DNA from: Minisyncoccota bacterium
GTDB lineage: Bacteria; Patescibacteriota; JACMRA01
NCBI GenBank assembly: GCA_014376695.1
Contig: JACMRA010000016.1
Coordinates: 111,814 to 175,813, forward strand
Length of the DNA: 64,000 nt
Direction of reading: 5' to 3'
The translations under genes and the position numbers were made by a program. Below the pieces are notes generated by a model. That model was not told where the DNA came from. It was given only the letters and a program-made list of their open reading frames with translations, and did not search any database. Shown here one piece after another: positions 29,101 to 38,178 of the stretch (positions are counted from its first letter, which is position 1; every line of letters starts with the position of its first letter).

Positions 29101-30207
29101 TTAGGCTATAACTTTTTCTTTGACGCTTACAGCTATATTAACCGAAGTAGGTTCAAGCTTCGTAACCATTTCAATCATATCACTCATTAATTGAATACAG
29201 TTCCTTGGGTACATTCCAATTGCGGATTCCCCACTAAGCATCACGTAATCAGCTCGGTCTGTTTTGACAGCTCGGTATAAATCACTTACTTCGGCTCGGG
29301 TTGCTACTGGAGAAGTAATCATTGATTCCAGAACCTGAGTTGCTACGACAAAAGGCTTGTTGTGAGCTCGGCAAACATTCTTGATTTTTTCTTGCAAGAA
29401 CGGGACGCTTAAGTGAGCCGGAGTAGTCTCAAGAGCAAGGTCGCCTCGAGCAATCATAATCAAATCACTACCATCAGTAATTTCGGCTAGGTTCTTGTCG
29501 GTAACGGCTTCGCCCATTTCAATTTTGGCACAGAACTTTGGTAAATAGTCTGTAATATTATGTTCGTTTAGAATTTGACTAACGATATTTTTCATCTTGT
29601 TCATATCCTCAACTGTCTTGACGAAGCTTGCGGCTACATAATCAGGTTGTAATCGCGGGATAAGATCATTCAAAAATACCAAGTCTCTCGGTTGCAAAAA
29701 GTCAACTTGTAAATCGGTATCTGGCATATTCATACCTTTTCGACTCTTAACCTCGCCGCCGTATGTCACCTCACAATCAACAGAAGAGTCGTTAACTGCA
29801 GTAACTAAGAATTCAAGCTTTCCGTCGTCAACCAAAATTCGATGGCCTGCCGCCAAGAACTTGTGAGCTGGGAATTCATATGGAAAAACCGTCTTACTTC
29901 CGTTCTTGTAAGGATACTCTACATTGGCTTTGGCTTGTTCGAGAATAATTTCTTCGCCGATTTTGGCTTCTAGGACTTGAGTCACTTCGCCGAGACGAAT
30001 TTTTGGCCCTTGGAGATCCATTAAGATTTCTAATCCGGCGGCTCGAGCTAAGGTTCCAGCTTCGTAGTGAGAATCTGGTGTATTATGACTGCAATTGAGC
30101 CTGGCAATAGAGACATTGTGGCTGGCAAAAAATTCTAAAGTCTGTTTGTTTAGAGACGCAGGGCCAATTGTTGTGATGATTTGGGTTTTATGATTAGTAA
30201 TAGACAT
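29101..30207 (-). CDS. pyk: pyruvate kinase without an obvious C-terminal domain
   Basis: TQIITTIGPAS, LMDLQGPKIRLGEV, IARGDLALETTPAHLSVPFLQEKI, VATQVLESMITSPVATRAEVSDLYRAV, DYVMLSGESAIGMYP; ends about 35 aa later. Confidence 0.93.
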   Translation of the reverse strand: MSITNHKTQIITTIGPASLNKQTLEFFASHNVSIARLNCSHNTPDSHYEAGTLARAAGLEILMDLQGPKIRLGEVTQVLEAKIGEEIILEQAKANVEYPYKNGSKTVFPYEFPAHKFLAAGHRILVDDGKLEFLVTAVNDSSVDCEVTYGGEVKSRKGMNMPDTDLQVDFLQPRDLVFLNDLIPRLQPDYVAASFVKTVEDMNKMKNIVSQILNEHNITDYLPKFCAKIEMGEAVTDKNLAEITDGSDLIMIARGDLALETTPAHLSVPFLQEKIKNVCRAHNKPFVVATQVLESMITSPVATRAEVSDLYRAVKTDRADYVMLSGESAIGMYPRNCIQLMSDMIEMVTKLEPTSVNIAVSVKEKVIA

Positions 30208-30406
30208 ATATTTTACTTTTATCACACTATTGGTTTTCGGTCAAGGTTCAATGCCATATCTACGGCGGCCAGAAAGCTAAAATTGTACCGATTTAAGCAA
30301 GGTCAGCGTCCCAAAATCTTGCCAAAGTGAGTTTAGGCAAATTATAGCTCACAATACTCACCTTGCCAAGGTTGGAGGTGGGAAAAAAGATTGAAGCCTA
30401 AAAATA

Positions 30407-31078
30407 TCACGGTACCCTGAACAAGTAAGAGGTAGCAACTAAAATTGAACCGGTTTTATCGAAAGAATCAACTTTATTCCCCTCCAGTACATTGACATAA
30501 TACACTCCGTTCAGATTTAGATCCAAAGCAAGAGAGTGGCTAGCTAGAATTAATTCTTTACTTAGTCCTTTACCCTGGAGATTGGAATCTATGGCGATAG
30601 TTTTAAAAAACAGATTACCCTCATCAATATAATAACTCAAAAAACCTGACAATTCCAAACCGTTATATAACAAAAAAATCCGAGAATAACGTTGTCCGTT
30701 TCTGAGATTAAACCAGAGAAACTGCCAAAAATTAATCCTGTCTATACTCGGATAAATATTAAATGCTTTTTGGGATAATTTGAATACTTGATAGATTTTT
30801 TTTAGGCTAAATAGACCAAGCTTTATGTTGATTAGTTTATGATTTGATTTTTGATTTTGTTCTTTTGTAAGTAGATTTACTATTGATCGTATGACTTGTT
30901 TTGGTCGGTAATATGTTTTGTATATCAAATCATCTTTATTAAAACTCGGTCTAAAACGTAATCGATTTATGCAAAAATTATCCAAAAAAGTGGTATAAAG
31001 TTTTTGATCTTCAACAAAAGTTGACTTGGATTTATACCAGATTGAACTATGGATTGGAAAGTATTTCAACTTGGGCAT
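30407..31078 (-). CDS. GNAT-like acetyltransferase (putative)
   Basis: LELSGFLSYYIDEGNLFFKTIAIDSNLQGKGLSKELILASHSLALDLNLNGVYYVNV (QGKGLS resembles the acetyl-CoA loop). Confidence 0.5.
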   Translation of the reverse strand: MPKLKYFPIHSSIWYKSKSTFVEDQKLYTTFLDNFCINRLRFRPSFNKDDLIYKTYYRPKQVIRSIVNLLTKEQNQKSNHKLINIKLGLFSLKKIYQVFKLSQKAFNIYPSIDRINFWQFLWFNLRNGQRYSRIFLLYNGLELSGFLSYYIDEGNLFFKTIAIDSNLQGKGLSKELILASHSLALDLNLNGVYYVNVLEGNKVDSFDKTGSILVATSYLFRVP

Positions 31079-33227
31079 ATTGGGTATTTATATTAACTTT
31101 TTGACCCTCTTTTAGATTTTTCCAATTAGCATCTAAATTAATAAGAGCTGGGATTTGTAATTCTCTGGCTAATATCGCTCCATGTGATAAAAGCCCGCCA
31201 TGAACAATTAAAATAGCTTTATAGCCCCCTAACTCCACAACTTGACCCGGACTTATGGTCGGAGTGAGTAAAATATCTTGACCAATCACCCCTGTAACTT
31301 GACCATTCGAACAAGCTTGCCCCTTAATAATAAGCTGGTTAACATCGCCCACATTGGTATTAACTAGCTCCTGCCCCTCTTCATTAAACTTAAAAACACT
31401 CGCTATATACTTTTTTGGACGTATGTTTTGAGTCATAAAACCCTTCTGTCTAAGTAATATTAACTCTCTAACATCGCCAAAAAATCGGTGATTAGTCACT
31501 CGCTCTACTTCTTCTATGGTTAGATAGTGAATATCTTGTACCTGGTCTATCAAGTTATAATTAGCAAAGATTTCTCCGAATTGCGTATATAATTGCCGAT
31601 AAATATGAAATATCTGTGAACGATAAACTCGATTTTGCTCGCGATTAATTAGATACTTCTTGAATAGTTTTTGGGTAAAAGTCAGTTTAACTAATTTTTG
31701 ATTGGTAGCCTTAGGTTTAAGTCCTCCGTGATAATTAACAGGGCGGATAAAATCTTTAAATGGAGATTCTAAATCCATATCAATTAAAGAGCGACCATAA
31801 AATCTACTCTCAAAATCTAAGTATTCTACTGGATTATCAATTAGATCTAGATTAAGTTGGTTGCTTGCATAACTTGAGTTACTGTTGATATAATTGAGCA
31901 AGTCTAGATACTTATCTTCCCCAAGTTTTTTGGTTAGATACTTAGCTAAATGCATCAGTATAAAATCATTCTCGGCATTTATATAAAGTACCGAATTTAA
32001 TCCACTCTTTAATTGTCTCATCACCTGCTCTAAATCACTCAACCCAAACCCCGAATAGTCAATAAATATCAATGATTTAATAGTGTTTTTTAGAGTGGCT
32101 TGGTATTTATAATGAGAAGTATCAAAGGTTATCAGCTTGTAAATTAAATTGCTGTAGTAAGTTATTTTTTGCGATAATGAGTATTTTGGAGTATTTTGGT
32201 TAATCATTTTCTCAATTGGCACTTTTCCACCAATCATATTCTTGAGACTTTGGTTATTCTTGTCAGCGTTTGGTAATAGCTGGGTAAAATTATACCAATT
32301 TCCGATGTTGTAATAGACATAGCCATTATCAAAAGCTAGTAAATTTCCAAACAAATAATCATATCGATTGACTCTACTTTGATTGCTAGAACTTACGATT
32401 AGTTGACTGTAGGTCTCGTAGTAAATTCGCTCCAAAAAAGAGGCTGTCAAGGGTTTGATTGGAGTCGGTAGATTTTCTTGGATGTTTGAACTATCCACCA
32501 AAAAATACTTATCTTGTCCAATAATTTTTGCAGGTCTAACTTGTAATATTACCAATTGTTTTTTTGGATTCAGTAAATATTCTATATCGAGATTATATTT
32601 AAAAATCTGTTGTAATTTTTGGACCACGAATTGGATTTGGGTATCAATTGAATTGTCTACTTTGGCCAAAAATGCTATATTATAGCTATTAGTTGCCTCG
32701 CCATCAACAACTGTTTTTGACCCAAATTGAGAACTATTGACCAAGATTCCTCGACTAGGATTCATAGGATCAACGCTAAAAATTACCCCACCGTTATTGG
32801 TTGGAATATATTCTTGGACGATTAGATTGAGTTTGAGTAATTTTGATTCTATCTTGTTTAGCCTTAGATATTCGATTAGTTTTGATGAACTTAAACTATC
32901 CTTGATTATATTTAAGGCCTCAGGTATTTGACTTGGATCATTAATTATAGCCGACTCCATAACCCCAGCAAAGCTAAAACTCTCGCCGTCTTCCATATTC
33001 GCACTGCTGCGAATGATTACTTTGGAACTAAACCTTTCTAACTGAGAGGTAATATATTTTACAATCTCCTCGCGCGTAGCATTGTCCCAATCCTCAAAGT
33101 CAATTTCACTCAGCACCGTTAATCGCGGGACTCGAATGCCGTAATCCCCCATCAAAAACAAGTTATAAGACTTAGTGCCTATTTTCTCTTTATAGCCAGA
33201 ATAACTAAAATTATCAATTACAATCAT
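31047..33227 (-). CDS. PEP/pyruvate-binding phosphotransferase (PPDK N-domain + phospho-His swivel domain; rifampin-phosphotransferase-like layout)
   Basis: IGTKSYNLFLMGDYGIRVP; VIIRSSANMEDGESFSFAGVMESAI; IVQEYIPTNNGGVIFSVDPMNPSRG; C-terminal GGLLSHGAILARELQIPALIN; no PEP-binding barrel after it. Confidence 0.82.
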   Translation of the reverse strand: MIVIDNFSYSGYKEKIGTKSYNLFLMGDYGIRVPRLTVLSEIDFEDWDNATREEIVKYITSQLERFSSKVIIRSSANMEDGESFSFAGVMESAIINDPSQIPEALNIIKDSLSSSKLIEYLRLNKIESKLLKLNLIVQEYIPTNNGGVIFSVDPMNPSRGILVNSSQFGSKTVVDGEATNSYNIAFLAKVDNSIDTQIQFVVQKLQQIFKYNLDIEYLLNPKKQLVILQVRPAKIIGQDKYFLVDSSNIQENLPTPIKPLTASFLERIYYETYSQLIVSSSNQSRVNRYDYLFGNLLAFDNGYVYYNIGNWYNFTQLLPNADKNNQSLKNMIGGKVPIEKMINQNTPKYSLSQKITYYSNLIYKLITFDTSHYKYQATLKNTIKSLIFIDYSGFGLSDLEQVMRQLKSGLNSVLYINAENDFILMHLAKYLTKKLGEDKYLDLLNYINSNSSYASNQLNLDLIDNPVEYLDFESRFYGRSLIDMDLESPFKDFIRPVNYHGGLKPKATNQKLVKLTFTQKLFKKYLINREQNRVYRSQIFHIYRQLYTQFGEIFANYNLIDQVQDIHYLTIEEVERVTNHRFFGDVRELILLRQKGFMTQNIRPKKYIASVFKFNEEGQELVNTNVGDVNQLIIKGQACSNGQVTGVIGQDILLTPTISPGQVVELGGYKAILIVHGGLLSHGAILARELQIPALINLDANWKNLKEGQKVNINTQYAQVEILSNP

Positions 33228-33236
33228 AAAATATAT

Positions 33237-34058
33237 TTAAACAAAAATTATTAACAGCATACTCAAAATATAGATATTCATACCCAGAATCCTAACTAAC
33301 TTGTATCGGTTTTTTATAAGTGAGATAAAATAGTAGATTACCAAAATATATAAAATACTACTAAAATAGCCAAAAGGCGTTACGGCGACCAAGGCGACCA
33401 CAGGGGCTAATAATAGGATTTTGAGGGTTATTTTATCAGTGTTTTTTCTATATCCATCCACGTCAACTTTATCAATTTTACGAATAACTTCAATCAAATA
33501 CGATCCAGCAAACGAGAAAAATAAATGTTTCCAGACAAAAGCCTGACTAAAATCTAGTTGTAACAGATAATAAACAGCTCCGAGTAATGCAATATTACCG
33601 ACACTCAAAATTAGGTTATGAACCCAAAATAATCTGACTTTGTTGGCTAAATAGGTAATTATCGATAACAGCAAAACAAATATAATCACTGTGCAAGTCA
33701 AATTCAGAATCCCTATAAAAGTGAAATTAAATATCGACAGTAGTCCCAGCCATACAAGATTGACGGCTATCAATTCTTTTACACTAATTAAGCCTCGTGG
33801 AACCGGTCTGTCTGGGTGCAAAATTGCATCGGATTTGTAATCTCGAATCTCATCTAAAACTCGAATTGTAAAATACAAATATATGATTAAGCAAAGACAA
33901 TATAGGTAATTCCCGAGATTCAAAATGATAACTTGGGTATAAGTAGAAGACAATTTTTGCAAAACCCCAAGTGAAAGACCGCTTAGCAAGAGTAAGGAAA
34001 AGATCGGGAATCGTTCGTGGCAATATCTAGCAAACCGAATCAAAAGATTGTTAGGCAT
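33237..34058 (-). CDS. UbiA-family prenyltransferase
   Basis: RVLDEIRDYKSDAILHPDRPVPRGLISVKEL first Asp-rich motif; LIEVIRKIDKVDVDGYRKNTDK second motif; multi-TM. Confidence 0.78.
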   Translation of the reverse strand: MPNNLLIRFARYCHERFPIFSLLLLSGLSLGVLQKLSSTYTQVIILNLGNYLYCLCLIIYLYFTIRVLDEIRDYKSDAILHPDRPVPRGLISVKELIAVNLVWLGLLSIFNFTFIGILNLTCTVIIFVLLLSIITYLANKVRLFWVHNLILSVGNIALLGAVYYLLQLDFSQAFVWKHLFFSFAGSYLIEVIRKIDKVDVDGYRKNTDKITLKILLLAPVVALVAVTPFGYFSSILYILVIYYFISLIKNRYKLVRILGMNIYILSMLLIIFV

Positions 34059-34557
34059 AAGTTAGTAAAATTATAATAATGTTGGCAATAGTCAGATTAT
34101 CTGTGCCACCCCGACTATAATAATTTGTAATTAATAAGCCAAGAGATGTCAAAACAAAAGTTAGGCCAATATTCTGACCTCCTATTAATTCAAATATAAT
34201 CCAAAAACAAATTAGCAATATCAAGCTGTTAATGATTCTATTCTTGAAAAGGCTGGCTACAGTATCTCCAAAGGCTAGTGTCAAGACTCCAATAGCGGTC
34301 GCATTAATTTCGGATTTGAGCAGGCTACTAAGAATATAACTAATCATCAATCCCAAAAAGATATAAACTTCACCGTGATTATTAGCGCCTCTCACGGATC
34401 TAATCATTCTAATCATTGAGGTATTATTGAGCAATTTGAGAATAATCAAACCTAGTAACAAACTATAAATCCCAAAAAATAAACCCAAGTTTATATAAAT
34501 TCCGAGACTAATCAGGCAAATTAGAATGTGCCATATTTTGCGAATTATTTCGGCCAT
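34051..34557 (-). CDS. dolichol/phytol kinase-like membrane protein
   Basis: EIIRKIWHILICLISLGI; ATAIGVLTLAFGDTVASLFKNR; GGTDNLTIANIIIILL. Confidence 0.65.
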   Translation of the reverse strand: MAEIIRKIWHILICLISLGIYINLGLFFGIYSLLLGLIILKLLNNTSMIRMIRSVRGANNHGEVYIFLGLMISYILSSLLKSEINATAIGVLTLAFGDTVASLFKNRIINSLILLICFWIIFELIGGQNIGLTFVLTSLGLLITNYYSRGGTDNLTIANIIIILLTYA

Positions 34558-35117
34558 AGAGTAATTAGGGTTAGTAGAGTTATTAGATATAAAGACTGTT
34601 GCCAGCTAAATTTTTTGACCGAGATTTTGCTAATTCCCAGTATTCCAATCAGGACTGACAAAATAATAATTAGACTTGAATTAGCGGTATATTTAGCTAC
34701 AACGATCAACAAAAAATTGTAATAAACAGGCAAGCCTTTGTAATACCCAGCCTTGGCAAATCCGCTACTACTATGGCGAAAAAGACGATAAAGTCCACAA
34801 ATCACTAAAAAGCCGTAGCCATAAACCCAAAGACTATCACTTAACCAAAAATCAATCGCCAAAAAAGGAAAGGTAAGATAAATTAGGATATCGTTAACGG
34901 TATCAAGATAAGCGCCAACCTTGGTAGTCAAATTATAACGGCGAGCAATAACGCCATCGAACAAATCAATTATTAAACCTGTTAAAATAAAAATTACTCC
35001 CGCCGTCCAATTATTATAACAAATCAAAAGCTGCCCAACACCACTGCAGATAATGCCAATAAATGTAAATATATTTATAGAGACTTTTTGCCAACCACTA
35101 TCTAATCTTACGCTCAT
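34545..35117 (-). CDS. CDP-alcohol phosphatidyltransferase family protein
   Basis: DLFDGVIARRYNLTTKVGAYLDTVND matches DGx2ARx8Gx3Dx3D. Confidence 0.88.
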   Translation of the reverse strand: MSVRLDSGWQKVSINIFTFIGIICSGVGQLLICYNNWTAGVIFILTGLIIDLFDGVIARRYNLTTKVGAYLDTVNDILIYLTFPFLAIDFWLSDSLWVYGYGFLVICGLYRLFRHSSSGFAKAGYYKGLPVYYNFLLIVVAKYTANSSLIIILSVLIGILGISKISVKKFSWQQSLYLITLLTLITLWPK

Positions 35118-35135
35118 ATCTTATAAGACCAAATA

Positions 35136-35546
35136 CTAGGCCTTGGAAATTTGGTTCAGCTGTTGAATCAATAATGGAGTTAACACAAAATAATAAAGGA
35201 TTGGCACGTAAAAACCTCCAGAAATAAAAATTGCCGCACTGGCAATCTGAACAACTGGAATATAAAAACTAACTAATAGGATATAATTAAATAGTTGAAA
35301 TGTCTGAAATAATCGCAGCTTAGTAACGGGCATTAGTTTTTTATTTTTATTTTTCAATATAGCAAGTCTTTTGATTACATAAAATTCTATCAATAAAGCC
35401 GGTATTTGAAACACCACAAAGGCCGCTACCATCAAATGGTAATAAGATGCTAAACTAGGGCTAGATATAATCACAACAATATCAATAACATGCAAGATAG
35501 AGGTTAATACAAAGGCAATAATTGAAATAATTGTTATATAGACCAT
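35136..35546 (-). CDS. four-TM hypothetical protein
   Basis: 136 aa hydrophobic ORF inside the minus-strand operon. Confidence 0.5.
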   Translation of the reverse strand: MVYITIISIIAFVLTSILHVIDIVVIISSPSLASYYHLMVAAFVVFQIPALLIEFYVIKRLAILKNKNKKLMPVTKLRLFQTFQLFNYILLVSFYIPVVQIASAAIFISGGFYVPILYYFVLTPLLIQQLNQISKA

Positions 35547-35550
35547 ATGT

Positions 35551-36312
35551 TTATTTGTATTCAGGATTTGGTTTGATGGTTTCCTCTCGAAGCTTAAGAT
35601 ATTGATTGTATAGGTCTTTTTTCTCGGCGAGGGTTACTGCGTTAGGCAGTTGATGATTGAGTAGGAAATAGTATTCTAGTGCCTGTTTTTGATCTACTTC
35701 GAACAGAGCTGGAGCAGTTCCTTGATGACCTGGCAGTATTATAAATTGGCCATGGACATTAATCACCGTAGCCTTGGTTTCGATGACCTGACCATTGGAT
35801 AGCTTGTAATTATTGGGATTAAGCAAAGTCACGTGGAGTAATTTATGCAATTTCATAAATCCAATATGCTCAAGCTTGTTTAGTAATTTGGAATAATAAA
35901 AGCTTTCTAAAGCCGGGATGACCAAGAAATGCATCAATCGCTGAATCTCCGCCTCGGTCAAAAAGCCTTTTTGCAAGTAACTTTCGAGACGTTCTAAGTT
36001 TTCTATATTAATTTTCACACGAATTGTTGGCCAAATTTCTGCCGGGTTGTAATTATCAATGATTTGGATCCGACCTTCTCTGATTTCAATTATAAGCTTA
36101 ATTCCAGGATAATCAGCTATTTCCAACAAGATTACCTCGCTAAGTTTTTTGGTATATTCCAGTGGCTGGACGATTTTTTGCAAACGATGTATTACTTCTA
36201 ATAACCCTTGCTCCTCTATTGTATAATTTTGAATCAAATTAGGAGTTGGAATTGATTTTTTGTAATAACGAACTTTTTGGATAAACTCACTTTCGCGAAA
36301 TAAATTGAACAT
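35551..36312 (-). CDS. hypothetical protein, first gene of the minus-strand lipid operon
   Basis: 253 aa ORF; middle region faintly SCP2-like, not convincing. Confidence 0.5.
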   Translation of the reverse strand: MFNLFRESEFIQKVRYYKKSIPTPNLIQNYTIEEQGLLEVIHRLQKIVQPLEYTKKLSEVILLEIADYPGIKLIIEIREGRIQIIDNYNPAEIWPTIRVKINIENLERLESYLQKGFLTEAEIQRLMHFLVIPALESFYYSKLLNKLEHIGFMKLHKLLHVTLLNPNNYKLSNGQVIETKATVINVHGQFIILPGHQGTAPALFEVDQKQALEYYFLLNHQLPNAVTLAEKKDLYNQYLKLREETIKPNPEYK

Positions 36313-36378
36313 ATGAATAATTGTGGAACTTATACTAAATTAAAATTAATAAACATATCATAAACAATATTTAATATT

Positions 36379-37533
36379 ATGTCCATTACTGCACTGGTTG
36401 TTATTCCCTTGCTGATATCAGGAATTGTCCGTATATTGACCGATAAATATAAGTTGCCAATTTTCAAAACCCCTATAGATTTCAACCAAAAGATTCGAGC
36501 TAAACCAATATTTGGGCCGTCTAAAACTTGGCAAGGATTGTTTGTTATGACATTGGTTGCTTTTGGCTGTGAATGCCTTTTGCGGTATTCTAATATTCGA
36601 GCTAGTATCCTTCCTGTGGGATACTCTGCTATAACAGCCCTCTTGTACAATTTGGGCGAGTTGATTAACTCGTTTATAAAACGGCAATTCTTATTATTGG
36701 AAAACGGTCAAAATCTAAACTCCAAAAATGGCGGAATAAAAGCCTTGCAATATTTAATTGATCAAATCGATGGGTTTTTAACGATTGCAATTTATTTATA
36801 TTTTATCGGATTTAGTTGGGTTAATTTGATTCTGTTGCTATTATTGGGGTTAAGTCTCCATCTGGCAATTGACTTTGTTAATCATTTTTACACTTCCAAA
36901 AAATTATATTCGATTGATATATCTGGAATGGTGGCTTTTTACCAGATTCTAATTTATCTAGCGCTTTTACCTCTTAGACCTTTTTTTAGAATGTCCAAAC
37001 TCAAGATTGACTCCAGAATCATTTTGAGCAATCATGTTTCCGCCAAGGATTTTTTTGTCATCCTATATAGTATGTCACTTAATGATTATATTAATTTTTG
37101 CCCATTCTGCTATCCCGTTAGTACCAGCTACCGAAAATATAGTTGGCTGGTTCAGGCCACGGGAGGGGTTTTTAATCATCGAAAAAACTTGTTTGATCAT
37201 GACCCACGAATTGAACTATTATGCCGACTTAAACTTGGTTATAATCTACTCTGGTTCTGGGAAGGTCGAATACGATATGACAAAATACCTCTCCCAGCGA
37301 AACAATACAAAAGCGGATTGATAAATATCTTACAAGCTTACCCCGAGGCTAAAGTAAATTTGCTTCAACTAAGCTACCCGCCTCAAAACCAATTAAGGTC
37401 AATTGGGTCTATCTTAGCCAAGCAAATTCCTAGTCAAGACAAAGACTCTCTTTTTGAATTTCTAAACTCAATTTATTATGCTCAAACTAATCAAACTAAT
37501 CAAACTAATCAGGTTAATTCACTTAATCAATAA
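36379..37533 (+). CDS. fusion: CarS-like (CDP-archaeol synthase/DUF46) membrane domain + PlsC-like acyltransferase domain
   Basis: PIDFNQKIRAKPIFGPSKTWQGLFVM (CarS-like) then LSNHVSAKDFF (HX4D) and FWEGRIRYDKIPL (EGxR-like). Confidence 0.68.
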   Translation: MSITALVVIPLLISGIVRILTDKYKLPIFKTPIDFNQKIRAKPIFGPSKTWQGLFVMTLVAFGCECLLRYSNIRASILPVGYSAITALLYNLGELINSFIKRQFLLLENGQNLNSKNGGIKALQYLIDQIDGFLTIAIYLYFIGFSWVNLILLLLLGLSLHLAIDFVNHFYTSKKLYSIDISGMVAFYQILIYLALLPLRPFFRMSKLKIDSRIILSNHVSAKDFFVILYSMSLNDYINFCPFCYPVSTSYRKYSWLVQATGGVFNHRKNLFDHDPRIELLCRLKLGYNLLWFWEGRIRYDKIPLPAKQYKSGLINILQAYPEAKVNLLQLSYPPQNQLRSIGSILAKQIPSQDKDSLFEFLNSIYYAQTNQTNQTNQVNSLNQ

Positions 37534-38170
37534 GTTATCCATTAAGCCCAGCGACACCAAAAGAGTCTTTCAAATCGTGGATTATATACTATCAACAAGC
37601 TCAAAAAAACGACTAGCAAAAATCAATATCAAATTAAATACCAACCCCGATTATATCGAATTTCGTAAAAACTTGCAAGCCAATCCAGACCTCAGGAATC
37701 ATCTTAATCTCGAGCCTTTATCACAGTTACCTAAAAATAGCTTTGGGTATTCGATTTACAACTATTACACAATTAACAATCTTAACCCTAGTTACTATCG
37801 TATCATCAACAATCAAGAACCTGTTTACTTAATTCGAAATTACTTGGCTAGAACGCATGACATTTGGCATCTGGTCAGCGGATTTGGCAATTCTAGTATG
37901 GAAGAATACGGTTTGCAGGCTTTTTATCTGGGTCAAGAGGCTTCTATGACGGCTTTTTGTATTATGTCAGCGGGATTTATTGAGTGCCTCAAGTCGGGCA
38001 AAGCTAATACGATAGTCACTTATATGGACAATGTTACCCGTGGCTACACACTTGGCAAGCAAGCCAAAAAAATGATTTATTTAGATTGGTCTAGATTTTA
38101 CAATCTGCCGTTCAGGGATGTCCAGTCATCTATATTAAATTACGGCTCACCACAGCACATCGGAGTATAA
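37478..38170 (+). CDS. COQ4-like protein
   Basis: YLARTHDIWHLVSGFGNSSMEEYGLQAFYLGQ (HDxxHxxxG...E) and TRGYTLGKQAKKMIYLDWSRFYNLPFRDVQ. Confidence 0.75.
   Translation: MLKLIKLIKLIRLIHLINKLSIKPSDTKRVFQIVDYILSTSSKKRLAKINIKLNTNPDYIEFRKNLQANPDLRNHLNLEPLSQLPKNSFGYSIYNYYTINNLNPSYYRIINNQEPVYLIRNYLARTHDIWHLVSGFGNSSMEEYGLQAFYLGQEASMTAFCIMSAGFIECLKSGKANTIVTYMDNVTRGYTLGKQAKKMIYLDWSRFYNLPFRDVQSSILNYGSPQHIGV
37482..37526 (+). repeat. 9-bp tandem repeat TCAAACTAA (three exact plus two degenerate copies) in the overlap of two genes
   Basis: tcaaactaa tcaaactaa tcaaactaa tcaggttaa ttcacttaa. Confidence 0.85.
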
Positions 38171-38178
38171 GCCCAACC

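Noticed and set aside
35551-36312. SCP2/UbiT-like lipid-binding domain in the first operon gene
   Set aside because: Similarity too faint by eye; left as hypothetical
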